DNA from: Streptomyces sp. Edi4 | GTDB lineage: Bacteria > Actinomycetota > Actinomycetes > Streptomycetales > Streptomycetaceae | Assembly: GCF_040253615.1 (NCBI RefSeq) | Contig: NZ_JBEJGY010000002.1 | Span: 62,001-126,000 of the forward strand | Direction of reading: 5' to 3' | Length of the DNA stretch: 64,000 bases | In this document: positions 24,723 through 33,551 of the stretch, in pieces | Numbering within the stretch: position 1 is the stretch's first letter | Layout: each line of letters opens with the position of its first letter | Notes under the pieces: model-generated | Database searches by the model: none | Told to the model about the DNA's origin: nothing | What the model saw: the letters and a program-made list of their open reading frames with translations, nothing else | Made by a program: the position numbers and the translations under genes

Positions 24723-26268
24723 CACCCACCAGCGCCCCGGAGCGGGCGGCCCCGCGCCCATGGGCCGTGACGAACTCGCCGGCCTGCTCGCCGGGCACCT
24801 GACCACCAGCCGCATTCCCGCGCCGGCCGCCGAGCCGGTCCCGGTACGCCCGACGCCACCCGTCGCGAGCCCGGCCCACGTACCCAGCCTGGCCAGCATG
24901 CCGGGCGAACTGCCCATCGCCTACGCGGACATTGAGGCCCTCCAGGTAGAGGTATCCAAGGCGCTGAGTGATGCCGATCCGGCACGCCTGATGGAGGAGG
25001 GCGACCGGCGCGCCCTGGCGCGTTCGTTGGCCACCCAGGCCGTCGCCCAGTATGCGACCCTGCATGCCCAGGGTCAGGGCAACGTCCCGCTGACCGTCGA
25101 GCAGGAACGAACCATAGGCAACGCGGTCTTCGACGCCATGTTCCGTGGCGGCCGCTTGCAGTCCCTGCTGGACGAGGACGGCGTCGAGGACGTCATGGTC
25201 GACGGGCTGACCGCGCACGTGGAGTACTACGACCGGCCCCGCCGCACGGTGGAGCGGGTCACGGAGTCGCACGAGAATCTCGTCGCGTGGGTCAACCGGA
25301 TGGCCAGCCTCTCCGGTCACGGCGAGCGGAGTCTGACCCCCGCAACGCCGATGGTGGGATTCCGGATGCCCGACGGGTCCCGTGTCACGGCGTCCACCCT
25401 TACGACGCGGCCGTCCGTCGTGATCCGCAAGCATCGCGTCCGTGACGACGGACTGGCTGAACTGGTCCAGTGGGGCACCCTCAACCCGTTGCTTCAGGCG
25501 TTCCTCGTCGCGTGCGTGCACGCCAAGCTGAATATCTTGGTCGTCGGTGACATGGGCTCGGGCAAGACCACCTTGGTGCGCGGACTGGGCCGGGAGATCC
25601 CGGCCTTCGAGCGGCTGGTCACCCTGGAGTCGGACCGAGAGCTCTACCTGGACGAACCCGGCCGTAAGCCGGGGCCGCTCACCTTCGCCTTCGAGGCGAG
25701 GCAGTCCAACGGCGAGCGGCAGGGCGACAAGCTGGCGGGTGAGATCAGCATCGCCGACATGTTCTCCACCGCGCTGCGCTACAACGCCTCGCGGGTCATC
25801 GTCGGTGAGGTCCGCAGCACCGAGGTGCTGCCCATGCTCCAGGCGATGTCGGCGGGCGGGTCCGGGTCGATGTGCACGCTTCACGTGCGCCGCCCCCACG
25901 CGATCATCAGCCGCCTGGTGCAGCTGTGCACCGAGGCGGGCATGGCCACCGAGGCCGCCCACCACCTGATCGCCGCGTCCATCGACGTCGTCGTCTACAT
26001 CAGCTACCTCAACGAAACCGGCATCGGCGGCAGGAAGCACCGCTTCGTCTCCCACATCCACGAGGTCCACGACGTGGTCGGCGAGGGCGGACGGCCCACC
26101 ACCACCCAGCTGTTCGCCCCCACCGCGGGCGAACGCCGCGCGATCTACCAGAACATGCCGTCCTTCATCGACGACCTGGAGCTCACCGGCCTGTTCCGGC
26201 GCGAATGGCTGATGGACAACCCGACGAAGGCCTGGGGCCCGCCTCTGCAGACGGTGGGCCGACGATGA
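24715..26268 (+). CDS. TadA/CpaF secretion ATPase
   Basis: This 517-residue motor of the Tad pilus belongs to the VirB11/GspE family. An extended N-terminal region (1-130) precedes VEDVMVDGLTAHVEYYDRPR (about 160-180). Walker A is VVGDMGSGKTTLVRGLG (about 275-291). The Walker B region includes YNASRVIVGEVRSTEVLPML (about 358-377), and the His box is MCTLHVRRPH (about 386-395). It powers pilin assembly at the inner face of the membrane. ATG 24715 overlaps the previous gene by 8 bases, and its stop overlaps a 22-codon ORF. Confidence 0.92.
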   Translation: MADTHQRPGAGGPAPMGRDELAGLLAGHLTTSRIPAPAAEPVPVRPTPPVASPAHVPSLASMPGELPIAYADIEALQVEVSKALSDADPARLMEEGDRRALARSLATQAVAQYATLHAQGQGNVPLTVEQERTIGNAVFDAMFRGGRLQSLLDEDGVEDVMVDGLTAHVEYYDRPRRTVERVTESHENLVAWVNRMASLSGHGERSLTPATPMVGFRMPDGSRVTASTLTTRPSVVIRKHRVRDDGLAELVQWGTLNPLLQAFLVACVHAKLNILVVGDMGSGKTTLVRGLGREIPAFERLVTLESDRELYLDEPGRKPGPLTFAFEARQSNGERQGDKLAGEISIADMFSTALRYNASRVIVGEVRSTEVLPMLQAMSAGGSGSMCTLHVRRPHAIISRLVQLCTEAGMATEAAHHLIAASIDVVVYISYLNETGIGGRKHRFVSHIHEVHDVVGEGGRPTTTQLFAPTAGERRAIYQNMPSFIDDLELTGLFRREWLMDNPTKAWGPPLQTVGRR

Positions 26269-26333
26269 CCACTCCCGAACAGGGGCTCGTCGTCGCCCTG
26301 ACGACCGCTTCACTCACCTGGGGGCGCTGGTGA
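26265..26333 (+). CDS. 22-residue coupled micro-ORF between tadA and tadB
   Basis: ATGA at 26265-26268 overlaps the tadA stop, and the frame ends in GTGA at 26330-26333, overlapping the tadB start. It encodes MTTPEQGLVVALTTASLTWG plus RW. It bridges exactly the 61-base gap, so ribosomes can pass from tadA to tadB without leaving the message. The peptide is mildly hydrophobic. Either it is a translational relay or it has a function of its own. Confidence 0.45.
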   Translation: MTTPEQGLVVALTTASLTWGRW

Positions 26334-27262
26334 CGACTGCTCAACTCGCTCTGGTCGCGGCGTGCTGCGCGATCCTCGCTGTCGTGGTGGCCTTCGCCGC
26401 CGTACGGGAGATCCGCGGCCGTGTCCCCGACCCCCTCAAACCCCCGTCCAGGATGGCCGGGCGCATCCGGCGGACTAAGGCGGAGCTGCCCGAGCAGTGG
26501 CAACAGCGTTGGCGCCATCTGGTCACCACTGCGGTCATCGTTGCGCTGGGGGTGTGGGCGTGGACGGGCTGGCCGGTCCACGGTCTGCTCGCCGGCGCCG
26601 TCGTCCTCGGGGTGCCCTACATTCTCAACCCCGGCACCGCCGCCCAGCTGCGCATCGAGCGCCTGGAGGCGATCGCGCAGTGGCTCAACCACCTGGCCGG
26701 TGTCCACACCGCCGGCATCAGCCTGTCCCAAACCGTGCAGGCCTCCGCCAAGTCCGCACCTGGCCCCATCGCCTCCTATGTGCGTCGGCTGGCGGAGCGG
26801 CTGCGCGCCGGCATGGATGCCCATATTGCGTTCGCACTGTTCGCCGACGAACTGGGCGACGGTGTCGTCGACCACGTCGTGCTCCTGATGCAGTCCCACG
26901 CCGTTTACAAGGGCGAGGGACTGGCCGATGCCCTCGAAGCTCTCGCGCTGAACATCGACCAGCAGGCCAAGGATGCCCGGGATGTGGAAGCCGACCGGTC
27001 CAAGACCCGCAAGAGTGCCCGCATCGTGTCGCTGGTCGTGTTCTGCGTGGTCCTGGGCTGCATGCTCAACAAGGCCTGGGCGGGCTGGTACCAGTCACCG
27101 ATCGGCCAGATCGCCCTCGCCGTGCTGGGCGGCTTCTTCGCGATGAACCTCAACTGGCTGCGCCGCTACGCCCGCACCGCCCCCAACCCCCGCCTTCTCG
27201 ACCCCCTCATTCACTCGGTGCCCCGGCCGGCCGAGCACCTCGCCTCGGGAGGAAACCGATGA
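26330..27262 (+). CDS. TadB-like integral membrane pilus assembly protein
   Basis: The 310 residues start at GTG 26330. An N-terminal TM helix (LALVAACCAILAVVVAFAAV) and a helical pair (LVTTAVIVALGVWAWTGWPV, GLLAGAVVLGVPYIL) precede the T2SS protein F domain (IAQWLNHLAGVHTAGISLSQ, LAERLRAGMDAHIAFALFAD). C-terminal helices follow (IVSLVVFCVVLGCMLNKAWA). TadB and TadC form the membrane platform acted on by TadA. It overlaps tadC by 4 bases (ATGA 27259). Confidence 0.88.
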   Translation: MTTAQLALVAACCAILAVVVAFAAVREIRGRVPDPLKPPSRMAGRIRRTKAELPEQWQQRWRHLVTTAVIVALGVWAWTGWPVHGLLAGAVVLGVPYILNPGTAAQLRIERLEAIAQWLNHLAGVHTAGISLSQTVQASAKSAPGPIASYVRRLAERLRAGMDAHIAFALFADELGDGVVDHVVLLMQSHAVYKGEGLADALEALALNIDQQAKDARDVEADRSKTRKSARIVSLVVFCVVLGCMLNKAWAGWYQSPIGQIALAVLGGFFAMNLNWLRRYARTAPNPRLLDPLIHSVPRPAEHLASGGNR

Positions 27263-28155
27263 TCCCGCTGAACGCGGTGCTGCCCGCGGCGGCGGCCGGC
27301 GCCCTGGTCGGTCTGGCCGTGAAAGCGGCCTGGCCAGCGAAACCCGACCTGAATGCGGTCCTCGACCGCCTTGATGCGGAAAAGGCCCCGGCCCTCCAGC
27401 TCGCCTCCTCCGACTCGGCCGCCCCGGACAACGTCGCCGAGAAGGTCGGCACCAGGCTCCTCGAGGAGTGGGGCGGCCGCCTGGCGCTGCCAGTGAAGGA
27501 CCTGGCGCTCCTGCGGAAGTCACCCGCCGAATTCCTCGGCCGCCGCGTGCTGTTCTCGCTCGGCGGACTGCTCTTCCCCCAGCTGTTCCAGGCCCTGATG
27601 GCGCTGGCCGGTGCGCCCTTCCCATACGTGATCCCGCTGTTCCTCTCCCTGGGCCTGGCCGCCCTGATGTGGATCTGGCCCAGGATCGAATTGCGCCGTG
27701 AAGCTGCCGCCACCCGCCTGATCGTGCGCCACGCGGTTGCCTCCTACCTCGAGCGGGTCGCCCTGGCACGCATCGCGAACTCGGGCGCAGCCCAGGCGCT
27801 GACCAAGACCGCCGAGGTCGGCGACGGGTTCATCTTCGCCCGCATGCGCCGCGTCTTCGCCCAGGCCGACCTGTCCGGCGTCACCGTGTGGGACGCACTC
27901 AAGCAGCTCGGCGACGAGCTCGACATCCCTGAACTGACCCGCCCCGCCGACACCCTGGCCCTGGCCGGTGAGGGCGCCGCCGTCTACACCACCCTGCAGG
28001 CCCAGGCCCGCCAGCTGCGTGTCGCGCTGCTGGCCGACGCCAAGAGCCAGGCCAACGCCGCCAGCGCGGCGATGGTCCTGCCCGTCACCTTCGCCGTCAT
28101 CCTCATGCTCGCCTTCGTGATGATCCCGCTGACCGTCACCATCCTCGGCAGCTGA
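27259..28155 (+). CDS. TadC-like integral membrane pilus assembly protein
   Basis: This 298-residue protein starts at ATG 27259 after GGGAGGAAA. It has an N-terminal helix (AVLPAAAAGALVGLAVKAAW), middle helices (VLFSLGGLLFPQLFQALMAL, PYVIPLFLSLGLAALMWIWP), a T2SSF-type cytoplasmic domain (about 155-260) and a C-terminal helix (LPVTFAVILMLAFVMIPLTV). It is the second platform subunit of the Tad system and partner of TadB. Confidence 0.88.
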   Translation: MIPLNAVLPAAAAGALVGLAVKAAWPAKPDLNAVLDRLDAEKAPALQLASSDSAAPDNVAEKVGTRLLEEWGGRLALPVKDLALLRKSPAEFLGRRVLFSLGGLLFPQLFQALMALAGAPFPYVIPLFLSLGLAALMWIWPRIELRREAAATRLIVRHAVASYLERVALARIANSGAAQALTKTAEVGDGFIFARMRRVFAQADLSGVTVWDALKQLGDELDIPELTRPADTLALAGEGAAVYTTLQAQARQLRVALLADAKSQANAASAAMVLPVTFAVILMLAFVMIPLTVTILGS

Positions 28156-28170
28156 ACGACAAGGACCCTC

Positions 28171-28356
28171 GTGAACCTCCGCCTACGTGCTCCGCTCACT
28201 TCAGGCCGCCGCAGCCGAGCTAACGCGGCCGGCCAGGACGCCGGGCACGCATCTGTTGAGCAGTCCCTCATGATCGTCGTGTTGCTCGTGATGGCGATCG
28301 TGTTCTATTTCGTTCTCCCGCAGATCCCCTTCGTCAAGAGCCTCTTCGGCAACTGA
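28171..28356 (+). CDS. pilin-like peptide 1 of the Tad operon
   Basis: The 61 residues start at GTG 28171 (AAGGA 28159-28163). A basic N-terminus ending in AGQDAGHASVEQS leads into one hydrophobic helix (LMIVVLLVMAIVFYFVLPQI). The G-x-SxE pattern before the helix resembles the processing and assembly site of Flp/TadE pseudopilins, with E as the conserved helix-start glutamate. It is a candidate major or minor pilin. Confidence 0.7.
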   Translation: MNLRLRAPLTSGRRSRANAAGQDAGHASVEQSLMIVVLLVMAIVFYFVLPQIPFVKSLFGN

Positions 28357-28373
28357 ACCCCAGGAGAATCAGC

Positions 28374-28562
28374 ATGGACATCCGAGCACTGACCGCTCTG
28401 CTCCGTACCCGCTGGCACCAGATGCAGGTGGCCCGGGACGCAGGCCAGTCCTCGACCGAGGTCGCCGTTTTCGCGGCCGTCCTCATCGTCGTGGCCGGCG
28501 CCATCGCCCTCGCCATCAAGACCAAGGTCGCCGAGAAGATCGGCATCATCAACGGCGGCTGA
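28374..28562 (+). CDS. pilin-like peptide 2 of the Tad operon
   Basis: This 62-residue peptide starts at ATG 28374 with CAGGAGAA upstream. It has the same design as the preceding gene: a basic leader, RDAGQSSTEVAVFA, then a hydrophobic helix (VFAAVLIVVAGAIALAIKT) and a short tail. The Gly and the Glu five residues later match a Flp pilin site. The two genes look like a duplicated pilin pair; one could be the main shaft subunit. Confidence 0.72.
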   Translation: MDIRALTALLRTRWHQMQVARDAGQSSTEVAVFAAVLIVVAGAIALAIKTKVAEKIGIINGG

Positions 28563-28617
28563 CCGACAATCACCAACGAGCGGCAGTACAGCAGCGCAGG
28601 AGAGGGGGAGCGGGTTG

Positions 28618-29028
28618 ATGAGAGTCCACGAACGCATGCGGCACCGTCTGCATGACCTGCACCGGGACCGCGGCGTGGGCAGTGTGGAGTTCGCGATTCT
28701 GGCTGTCGTCGTGCTGCTGCTCACCTTCACCGCCATCCAGGTCGGTCTGTACTACCACGCACGGAAGGTCGCCCAGTCCGCCGCCCGCCAAGGCGTCGAG
28801 GCGGCCCGCCAGTTCGGCGCCACCCCCGGCGACGGTGTCGCCCAGGCGCAGGACTTCCTCGCGAAGTTCGGCGGCAGCGTCCAAGGCTCCAGCGTGTCCT
28901 CGGCCGGGAGCAGCGCCGGCCAGATCCGCATCACTGTCCACGGCAGCGTCGCCACTCTCGTTCCCGGCCTGCACCTGAACGTCACGCAGCACGCTGACGC
29001 GCCTGTCGAAGTCTGGACCGCCCCGTGA
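28618..29028 (+). CDS. TadE-like pseudopilin
   Basis: This 136-residue protein starts at ATG 28618 behind a GAGAGGGGGAG purine block. It has a basic leader, the TadE motif GVGSVEFAILAVVVLLLTF (about 19-37) with the conserved Glu after the processing point, and an external beta-rich domain (about 55-136). TadE-like proteins are minor pilins of the Tad machine. It overlaps the next gene by GTGA (29025-29028). Confidence 0.85.
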   Translation: MRVHERMRHRLHDLHRDRGVGSVEFAILAVVVLLLTFTAIQVGLYYHARKVAQSAARQGVEAARQFGATPGDGVAQAQDFLAKFGGSVQGSSVSSAGSSAGQIRITVHGSVATLVPGLHLNVTQHADAPVEVWTAP

Positions 29029-29555
29029 ATGCCCCCGCGCCCAAGCGGCGCCCGCTGGCCAGGGCACGCCGGGCCGCCCGGGAAGACCGCGGCAGCTACG
29101 CGGTGGAAACCGCCGTGCTGGCCCCCGCCCTCATCGCCCTGCTCCTCCTGATGATCGCGTTCGGCCGGGTCACCGACGCCGACGGCGCGGTCGACTCCGC
29201 CGCCCGCGCGGCCGCCCGCGCCGCCTCCCTCGAGCGCGACGCCGCCAGCGCCCAGGTCAAGGCCCAAGCCGCAGCGGACCGGAGCCTTACCGGCGACGGC
29301 GTCACCTGCCGCATCTCCACCGTGACCGTCGACACCGCCGGCTACGCCCAACAGGTCGGCGTGGATGCGACGGTGACCGCGTCCGTGTCCTGTGTCGCGG
29401 ACCTGTCCGACATCGGGCTGCCGGGCCTGCCTGGATCCAAGACACTCCACTCGTCCTGGACGAGCCCGCTCGATACATACAGAGGCAGAGCTCTTGGGTT
29501 CGGGAATTCTGAAGGTCCATGGAGTACGAACCGAAGTATGGAGGCCGTGCAGTGA
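29025..29555 (+). CDS. second TadE-like pseudopilin
   Basis: This is a 176-residue protein starting at GTG 29025. A strongly basic leader (KRRPLARARRAARE) precedes DRGSYAVETAVLAPALIALL (about 24-43), the TadE helix with its Glu. Alanine-rich heptads (SAARAAARAASLERDAASAQ) and an external domain follow. The C-terminal 35 residues are encoded by DNA less GC-rich than its surroundings (29470-29550). Confidence 0.82.
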   Translation: MNAPAPKRRPLARARRAAREDRGSYAVETAVLAPALIALLLLMIAFGRVTDADGAVDSAARAAARAASLERDAASAQVKAQAAADRSLTGDGVTCRISTVTVDTAGYAQQVGVDATVTASVSCVADLSDIGLPGLPGSKTLHSSWTSPLDTYRGRALGFGNSEGPWSTNRSMEAVQ

Positions 29556-29583
29556 GCGCGCGACAGTGCTTGGGTTCACGCAC

Positions 29584-30045
29584 GTGATCACCGCGCTGCT
29601 CCGGGCCGTCCGCCGTCGCGCCGCGCTCACTCCGCGCGGCGGGGACCGCGGCTCGATGTCGATCTTCTTCGCGCTGGCCGCCCTCGCCATCCTGATGGTG
29701 CTGGGACTCCTGGTCGACGGCGGCGGCGCCCTGAACGCCGCGAACCGTGCCACCTCCCTGGCCCAGGAAGCCGCCCGCACCGCCGGCCAGCAACTCGACC
29801 CTGCCCAGGCCGTCCAGGGCACCGCCATCACCGTCGACCCGAGCGCCGCGGCCGGCGCCGCACGCGACTACCTCGCCGCCCGCAACGTGTCCGGCGACGT
29901 CAGCGTCAGCGACGACGGCCGCACTCTGAACGTCACCGTCCACGCCACCTACACCACCCTCTTCGCCCAGCTGGTGGGCCGCTCCACGATCAACGTGACC
30001 GGCACCGCCCACGCTCACCTGCAGACCCAAGCCGCTGGAGGCTGA
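29584..30045 (+). CDS. TadG-like pilus protein
   Basis: This protein has about 153 residues. The start is uncertain: GTG 29584 is chosen, while GTG 29566 is also in frame, and neither has a good ribosome binding site. The N-terminus carries GDRGSMSIFFALAALAILMV, a TadG/TadE-type helix with Ser-Met in place of the Glu region, then VDGGGALNAANRAT and an external Ala-rich domain. TadG-like proteins close many actinobacterial Tad operons. The BTAD gene starts 5 bases after its stop. Confidence 0.75.
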   Translation: MITALLRAVRRRAALTPRGGDRGSMSIFFALAALAILMVLGLLVDGGGALNAANRATSLAQEAARTAGQQLDPAQAVQGTAITVDPSAAAGAARDYLAARNVSGDVSVSDDGRTLNVTVHATYTTLFAQLVGRSTINVTGTAHAHLQTQAAGG

Positions 30046-30050
30046 CCGCG

Positions 30051-33000
30051 ATGGCACCCCCCACCCCCGCACCCCTGCGCCTGCTCGGCAGGCTCCTGCG
30101 CGCCGCGGCCGGCCTGGCCCTCCTCCTCGCCCTAACCGCCGGCCTCCCCCTTCTCCTGCTGAAGGTCGGCCACCAGCCCGGCGAACTCACCGGCGGCTGG
30201 GACCTGCTCACCCAGCAGGACGACGGCTCCCTGCTCCTGGTCGTCCTCACCCTCATCGGCTGGGCGGCCTGGGCGGCGTTCACCGGCTCAGCGCTCCTGG
30301 AGACCGTGGCTCTCCTGCGCGGCCGCTCGGCGCGCCGCATCCGCGGTCTGGGCGGACTGCAGTCCCTGGCCGGCTTCCTGATCGGCTCCATCGTGCTGCT
30401 CGCCCCGACCGCAGCCTCGGCCGCCACCCCGGCCTCGGCTGTCGCCGCCCCTGCGGTGCACACCGCCGGCACAGCAAGCCCGAGCCCGTCGGCCAGCGCA
30501 AGCACGGCCGCCGTTCCCAGCGACGAGGCGAACTGGCCCACCCACACCGTGACGTCGGCTACTGAGGCGCCCTGGGACCTGGCCGTCACCTACCTCGGCG
30601 ACGGCCAGCGGTGGAAAGACATCGCCGCCCTCAACCCGGACGTGCCGCACATCGCGGCGGGGGACCAGTACCTGCCCCAGGGCGCGGTCATCAAGCTCCC
30701 CGCCGACGCCCGCACCACCGCGGCCGCCGCCCCGGCATCCCCGACGTCCGCGCCGAATGCCCCAGCGAGGGAGCGCCAGGACGAGCACCAGGGGGAGAAG
30801 AACACAGATACCGCAGCGAGCCACCCAGCAGGCGAGGCCTCGGAGCACACCGTCCAAGACGGTGAAAACCTCTCGCTGATCGCCGGAAAGACGTACGGCG
30901 ACCCGGACAAGTGGCGCGAGATCTTCGAGGCCAACCAGGGGGAGGCGCAGCCCGGCGGCCACCACTTCACCGACCCCGACCTCGTCTATCCGGGACAGCA
31001 CCTCACCCTCCCGAAGGCGGGCACCACCACCCCTCCCGCCCACGCTGGCAGGACCGGCGAGCACCCCACCACACCACCGGCCCCCGGCCCCTCTTCGCCG
31101 CCCCACCACGGCGACACGAGCCCCAGCGTCCCGGACCAGGCCTCCGGGACGGATGCCGGGCAGCCCCAGTCCCGGCGGCCGAACCCCTCGGCCAGCCCGG
31201 CGCACCCCACGCAGACCGAGGTCCCGGCTCCGAGCACCTCTGCGCCCGCGCCCCCGAGCCAGCACAACACCCCGCCGCCCGCTTCCTCCCCGCACGCGGC
31301 AGACGAAACGTCCGTTCCGGTCACGGCCGTGGCCGCAGGAGTCGGCCTCATGGCCGCAGCTCTCATCACCACCGTCACACTCCGCCGACGCGTACAACAG
31401 CGACGCCTGCGCCCCGGACGGCGCATCCCCATGCCCCAGGGCAGCGCGGCCGACACCGAGTACAGCCTGCGCGTCTACCAGCACCCCACCGGGTTCGATC
31501 TGCTGGACCGCGCGCTACGCACCCTTGCCTTCAACCTGGCCGCCGCCGGGCGCCCCCTACCGGTCATCGAAGCCGTGGTCCTCCATGAGGCTCGCGTTGA
31601 ACTCCACCTTGCCCAGGACACCGTGCCAATGAAGCCGTTCACCGCGGCAGCCGGCCGACAGGACCTGTGGACCTGCCCGGCCTCCCACCCCGCCCTGGCC
31701 GACGATGAATCCCGCGCCCAGACCCAGGCTCCCTACCCCGCCCTCGTCTCCCTCGGCTGGGACGACCAAGGCCACCTCGTCCTCATCGACCTCGAACATG
31801 TCGGCGTCCTCCAGCTCACGGGTGACCCTGCCCTGTCCCGGCACGCACTCCAGGCCATCGCCGTCGAACTCGCCAACACTCCGCTGCCCGGCCACCTGGA
31901 ACTGTCCCTCCTCGGCGACACCACACCAGGACTCGAAGACGCAGTACCGGAACGAGCGGCCCGCACGAGGGAACTTGCGGCGGCCGCCGACGAGCTGGCG
32001 CTGCACACCCAAGGCCAGCGCCGTGCTCTCAACGCTCTTGACACCGATTCGCTCCGCGAGGCCCGGCTCCGCGAGGACGGCGGCGACTCCTGGACCCCGC
32101 ACATCGTGCTCGCCGACCAGCCCACCCCCGGCGCCGACACCGACCATCTACTGGAGCTGCTCGCCGACGAGCCCCGTACGGCGGCCGCCGTCATCACCAC
32201 CCTCGCAGCGCCGGCCGATCCGACGGCCGGCCCCGTTGAAGGCGCCTGGACGCTGGTGTGCCAGGACAAGGACACGATGATCGTTCTGCCCGGCTCCGGT
32301 CTGTCGATCCGCCTGCAAGCCCTGGGAGACGAACACTTCAGCGACTCCATCGAGATCCTCACTCTGGCGTCCAGCACGGCCGACGTGCCTGCCGCCCCAG
32401 GCACCTACGCCGACCTCGACGACGAATCCGATGGCCTGGACGCATACTCCGGTGACGCCGACGAACCACTCGAGAACCCAGCCGAGGACGTCGATGCTGA
32501 AGAAACCGAGGAAGCCGAAGGCGAGTACGGGCTTCCCGCCGAGTACGCCGACCCGGACGACCACGCTTCCGATGACGACGACCGAGCGGGCAAGGAGGAC
32601 AGCGGAAGGGAAGAGGGGAACACGGGGCTCTCACTCGAAGATGTGCTTGCCGGCCGCGACACACCAGCGGCCCCCGCAACCACCCAGCCGACCGCGAGCG
32701 TGCCCTGCGCGGCCCCGACGCGGGCCATCCATGCCAGCGTCCCCAACCCCGCCCGGACGCCCCACGGCACACCGGACCCCGAAGCCACAACCGAGACAGA
32801 CGACGGGCCGACTGTGCTCCTCCTTGGCCCGCTCACGGTGGAAGGCACCTCAAAACGAGTCGACTCCAACCGCATGAGCCGCAGCATCGAACTAGCGGCC
32901 TTCCTTGCCCTGAACCCCGGAGCCGACCGCCACGCCGTCGACTATGCCCTGTGGCCGACCAAGCGCCGCGACAGCGCCCGCCGCGATCAGGCCGTCTCCC

Positions 33001-33551
33001 GCACCCGCTCCTGGCTGGGCCAGGAGCACTTCCCGCGCATCAGCAAGACCGGCGACGCCCGCTACCGGCTCGGCCCCCGAGTCACCTGTGACTGGTCCCG
33101 CTTCCAGGACCTTGCCCGCACCGGCCACGCTGACGACACCGAAGACGGCAACCTTGCCCTACGCCGCGCCCTTGCCCTCGTCCGCGGCCGCCCCTTCGCC
33201 GCCACCGACCCCGGCCGATACGAGTGGGCGGTACCCGTCATCGAGGACATGATCTCGGCGATCGGGCACGCAGCCGCCGAACTCTCCACACGCTGCCGGG
33301 AAGCGGGCGACATCCCCGGAGCGCTCTGGGCAGCACGCCGGGGACTGCTCGCAGCCGCGGACAATGAACTGCTCCACCGCCAGATCTTCCTTGCCCACCA
33401 TGCCGCAGGCGACATCGACGCCCTCCGTCAGGCCGCCGCCAACCTCGCCAAGGTCAACGAAGGCGAAAAACCAGGCGATGAACTCGATATGGAGACGGAG
33501 ACCGCCCAACTCCTCCACAGCCTGCTGCCCCGGCCCGCGGCTACGCACTGA
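30051..33551 (+). CDS. LysM-BTAD transmembrane protein
   Basis: This is a 1166-residue fusion. Three hydrophobic segments lie at about 14-38, 60-90 and 104-126. LysM domain 1 is at about 164-217 (TVTSATEAPWDLAVTYLGDG) and LysM domain 2 at about 265-322 (HTVQDGENLSLIAGKTYGDP). A Pro/Ser-rich spacer and another TM helix (about 424-444) follow. The large cytoplasmic part ends in a BTAD domain (about 920-1160: TVLLLGPLTVEGTSKR, ALWPTKRRDSARRDQAVSRT). LysM binds peptidoglycan; BTAD is the activation domain of SARP regulators. The protein could report wall or pilus state to the cytoplasm. It terminates the Tad operon, 5 bases behind TadG. An acidic stretch (about 780-870) is presumably disordered. 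Confidence 0.85.
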   Translation: MAPPTPAPLRLLGRLLRAAAGLALLLALTAGLPLLLLKVGHQPGELTGGWDLLTQQDDGSLLLVVLTLIGWAAWAAFTGSALLETVALLRGRSARRIRGLGGLQSLAGFLIGSIVLLAPTAASAATPASAVAAPAVHTAGTASPSPSASASTAAVPSDEANWPTHTVTSATEAPWDLAVTYLGDGQRWKDIAALNPDVPHIAAGDQYLPQGAVIKLPADARTTAAAAPASPTSAPNAPARERQDEHQGEKNTDTAASHPAGEASEHTVQDGENLSLIAGKTYGDPDKWREIFEANQGEAQPGGHHFTDPDLVYPGQHLTLPKAGTTTPPAHAGRTGEHPTTPPAPGPSSPPHHGDTSPSVPDQASGTDAGQPQSRRPNPSASPAHPTQTEVPAPSTSAPAPPSQHNTPPPASSPHAADETSVPVTAVAAGVGLMAAALITTVTLRRRVQQRRLRPGRRIPMPQGSAADTEYSLRVYQHPTGFDLLDRALRTLAFNLAAAGRPLPVIEAVVLHEARVELHLAQDTVPMKPFTAAAGRQDLWTCPASHPALADDESRAQTQAPYPALVSLGWDDQGHLVLIDLEHVGVLQLTGDPALSRHALQAIAVELANTPLPGHLELSLLGDTTPGLEDAVPERAARTRELAAAADELALHTQGQRRALNALDTDSLREARLREDGGDSWTPHIVLADQPTPGADTDHLLELLADEPRTAAAVITTLAAPADPTAGPVEGAWTLVCQDKDTMIVLPGSGLSIRLQALGDEHFSDSIEILTLASSTADVPAAPGTYADLDDESDGLDAYSGDADEPLENPAEDVDAEETEEAEGEYGLPAEYADPDDHASDDDDRAGKEDSGREEGNTGLSLEDVLAGRDTPAAPATTQPTASVPCAAPTRAIHASVPNPARTPHGTPDPEATTETDDGPTVLLLGPLTVEGTSKRVDSNRMSRSIELAAFLALNPGADRHAVDYALWPTKRRDSARRDQAVSRTRSWLGQEHFPRISKTGDARYRLGPRVTCDWSRFQDLARTGHADDTEDGNLALRRALALVRGRPFAATDPGRYEWAVPVIEDMISAIGHAAAELSTRCREAGDIPGALWAARRGLLAAADNELLHRQIFLAHHAAGDIDALRQAAANLAKVNEGEKPGDELDMETETAQLLHSLLPRPAATH

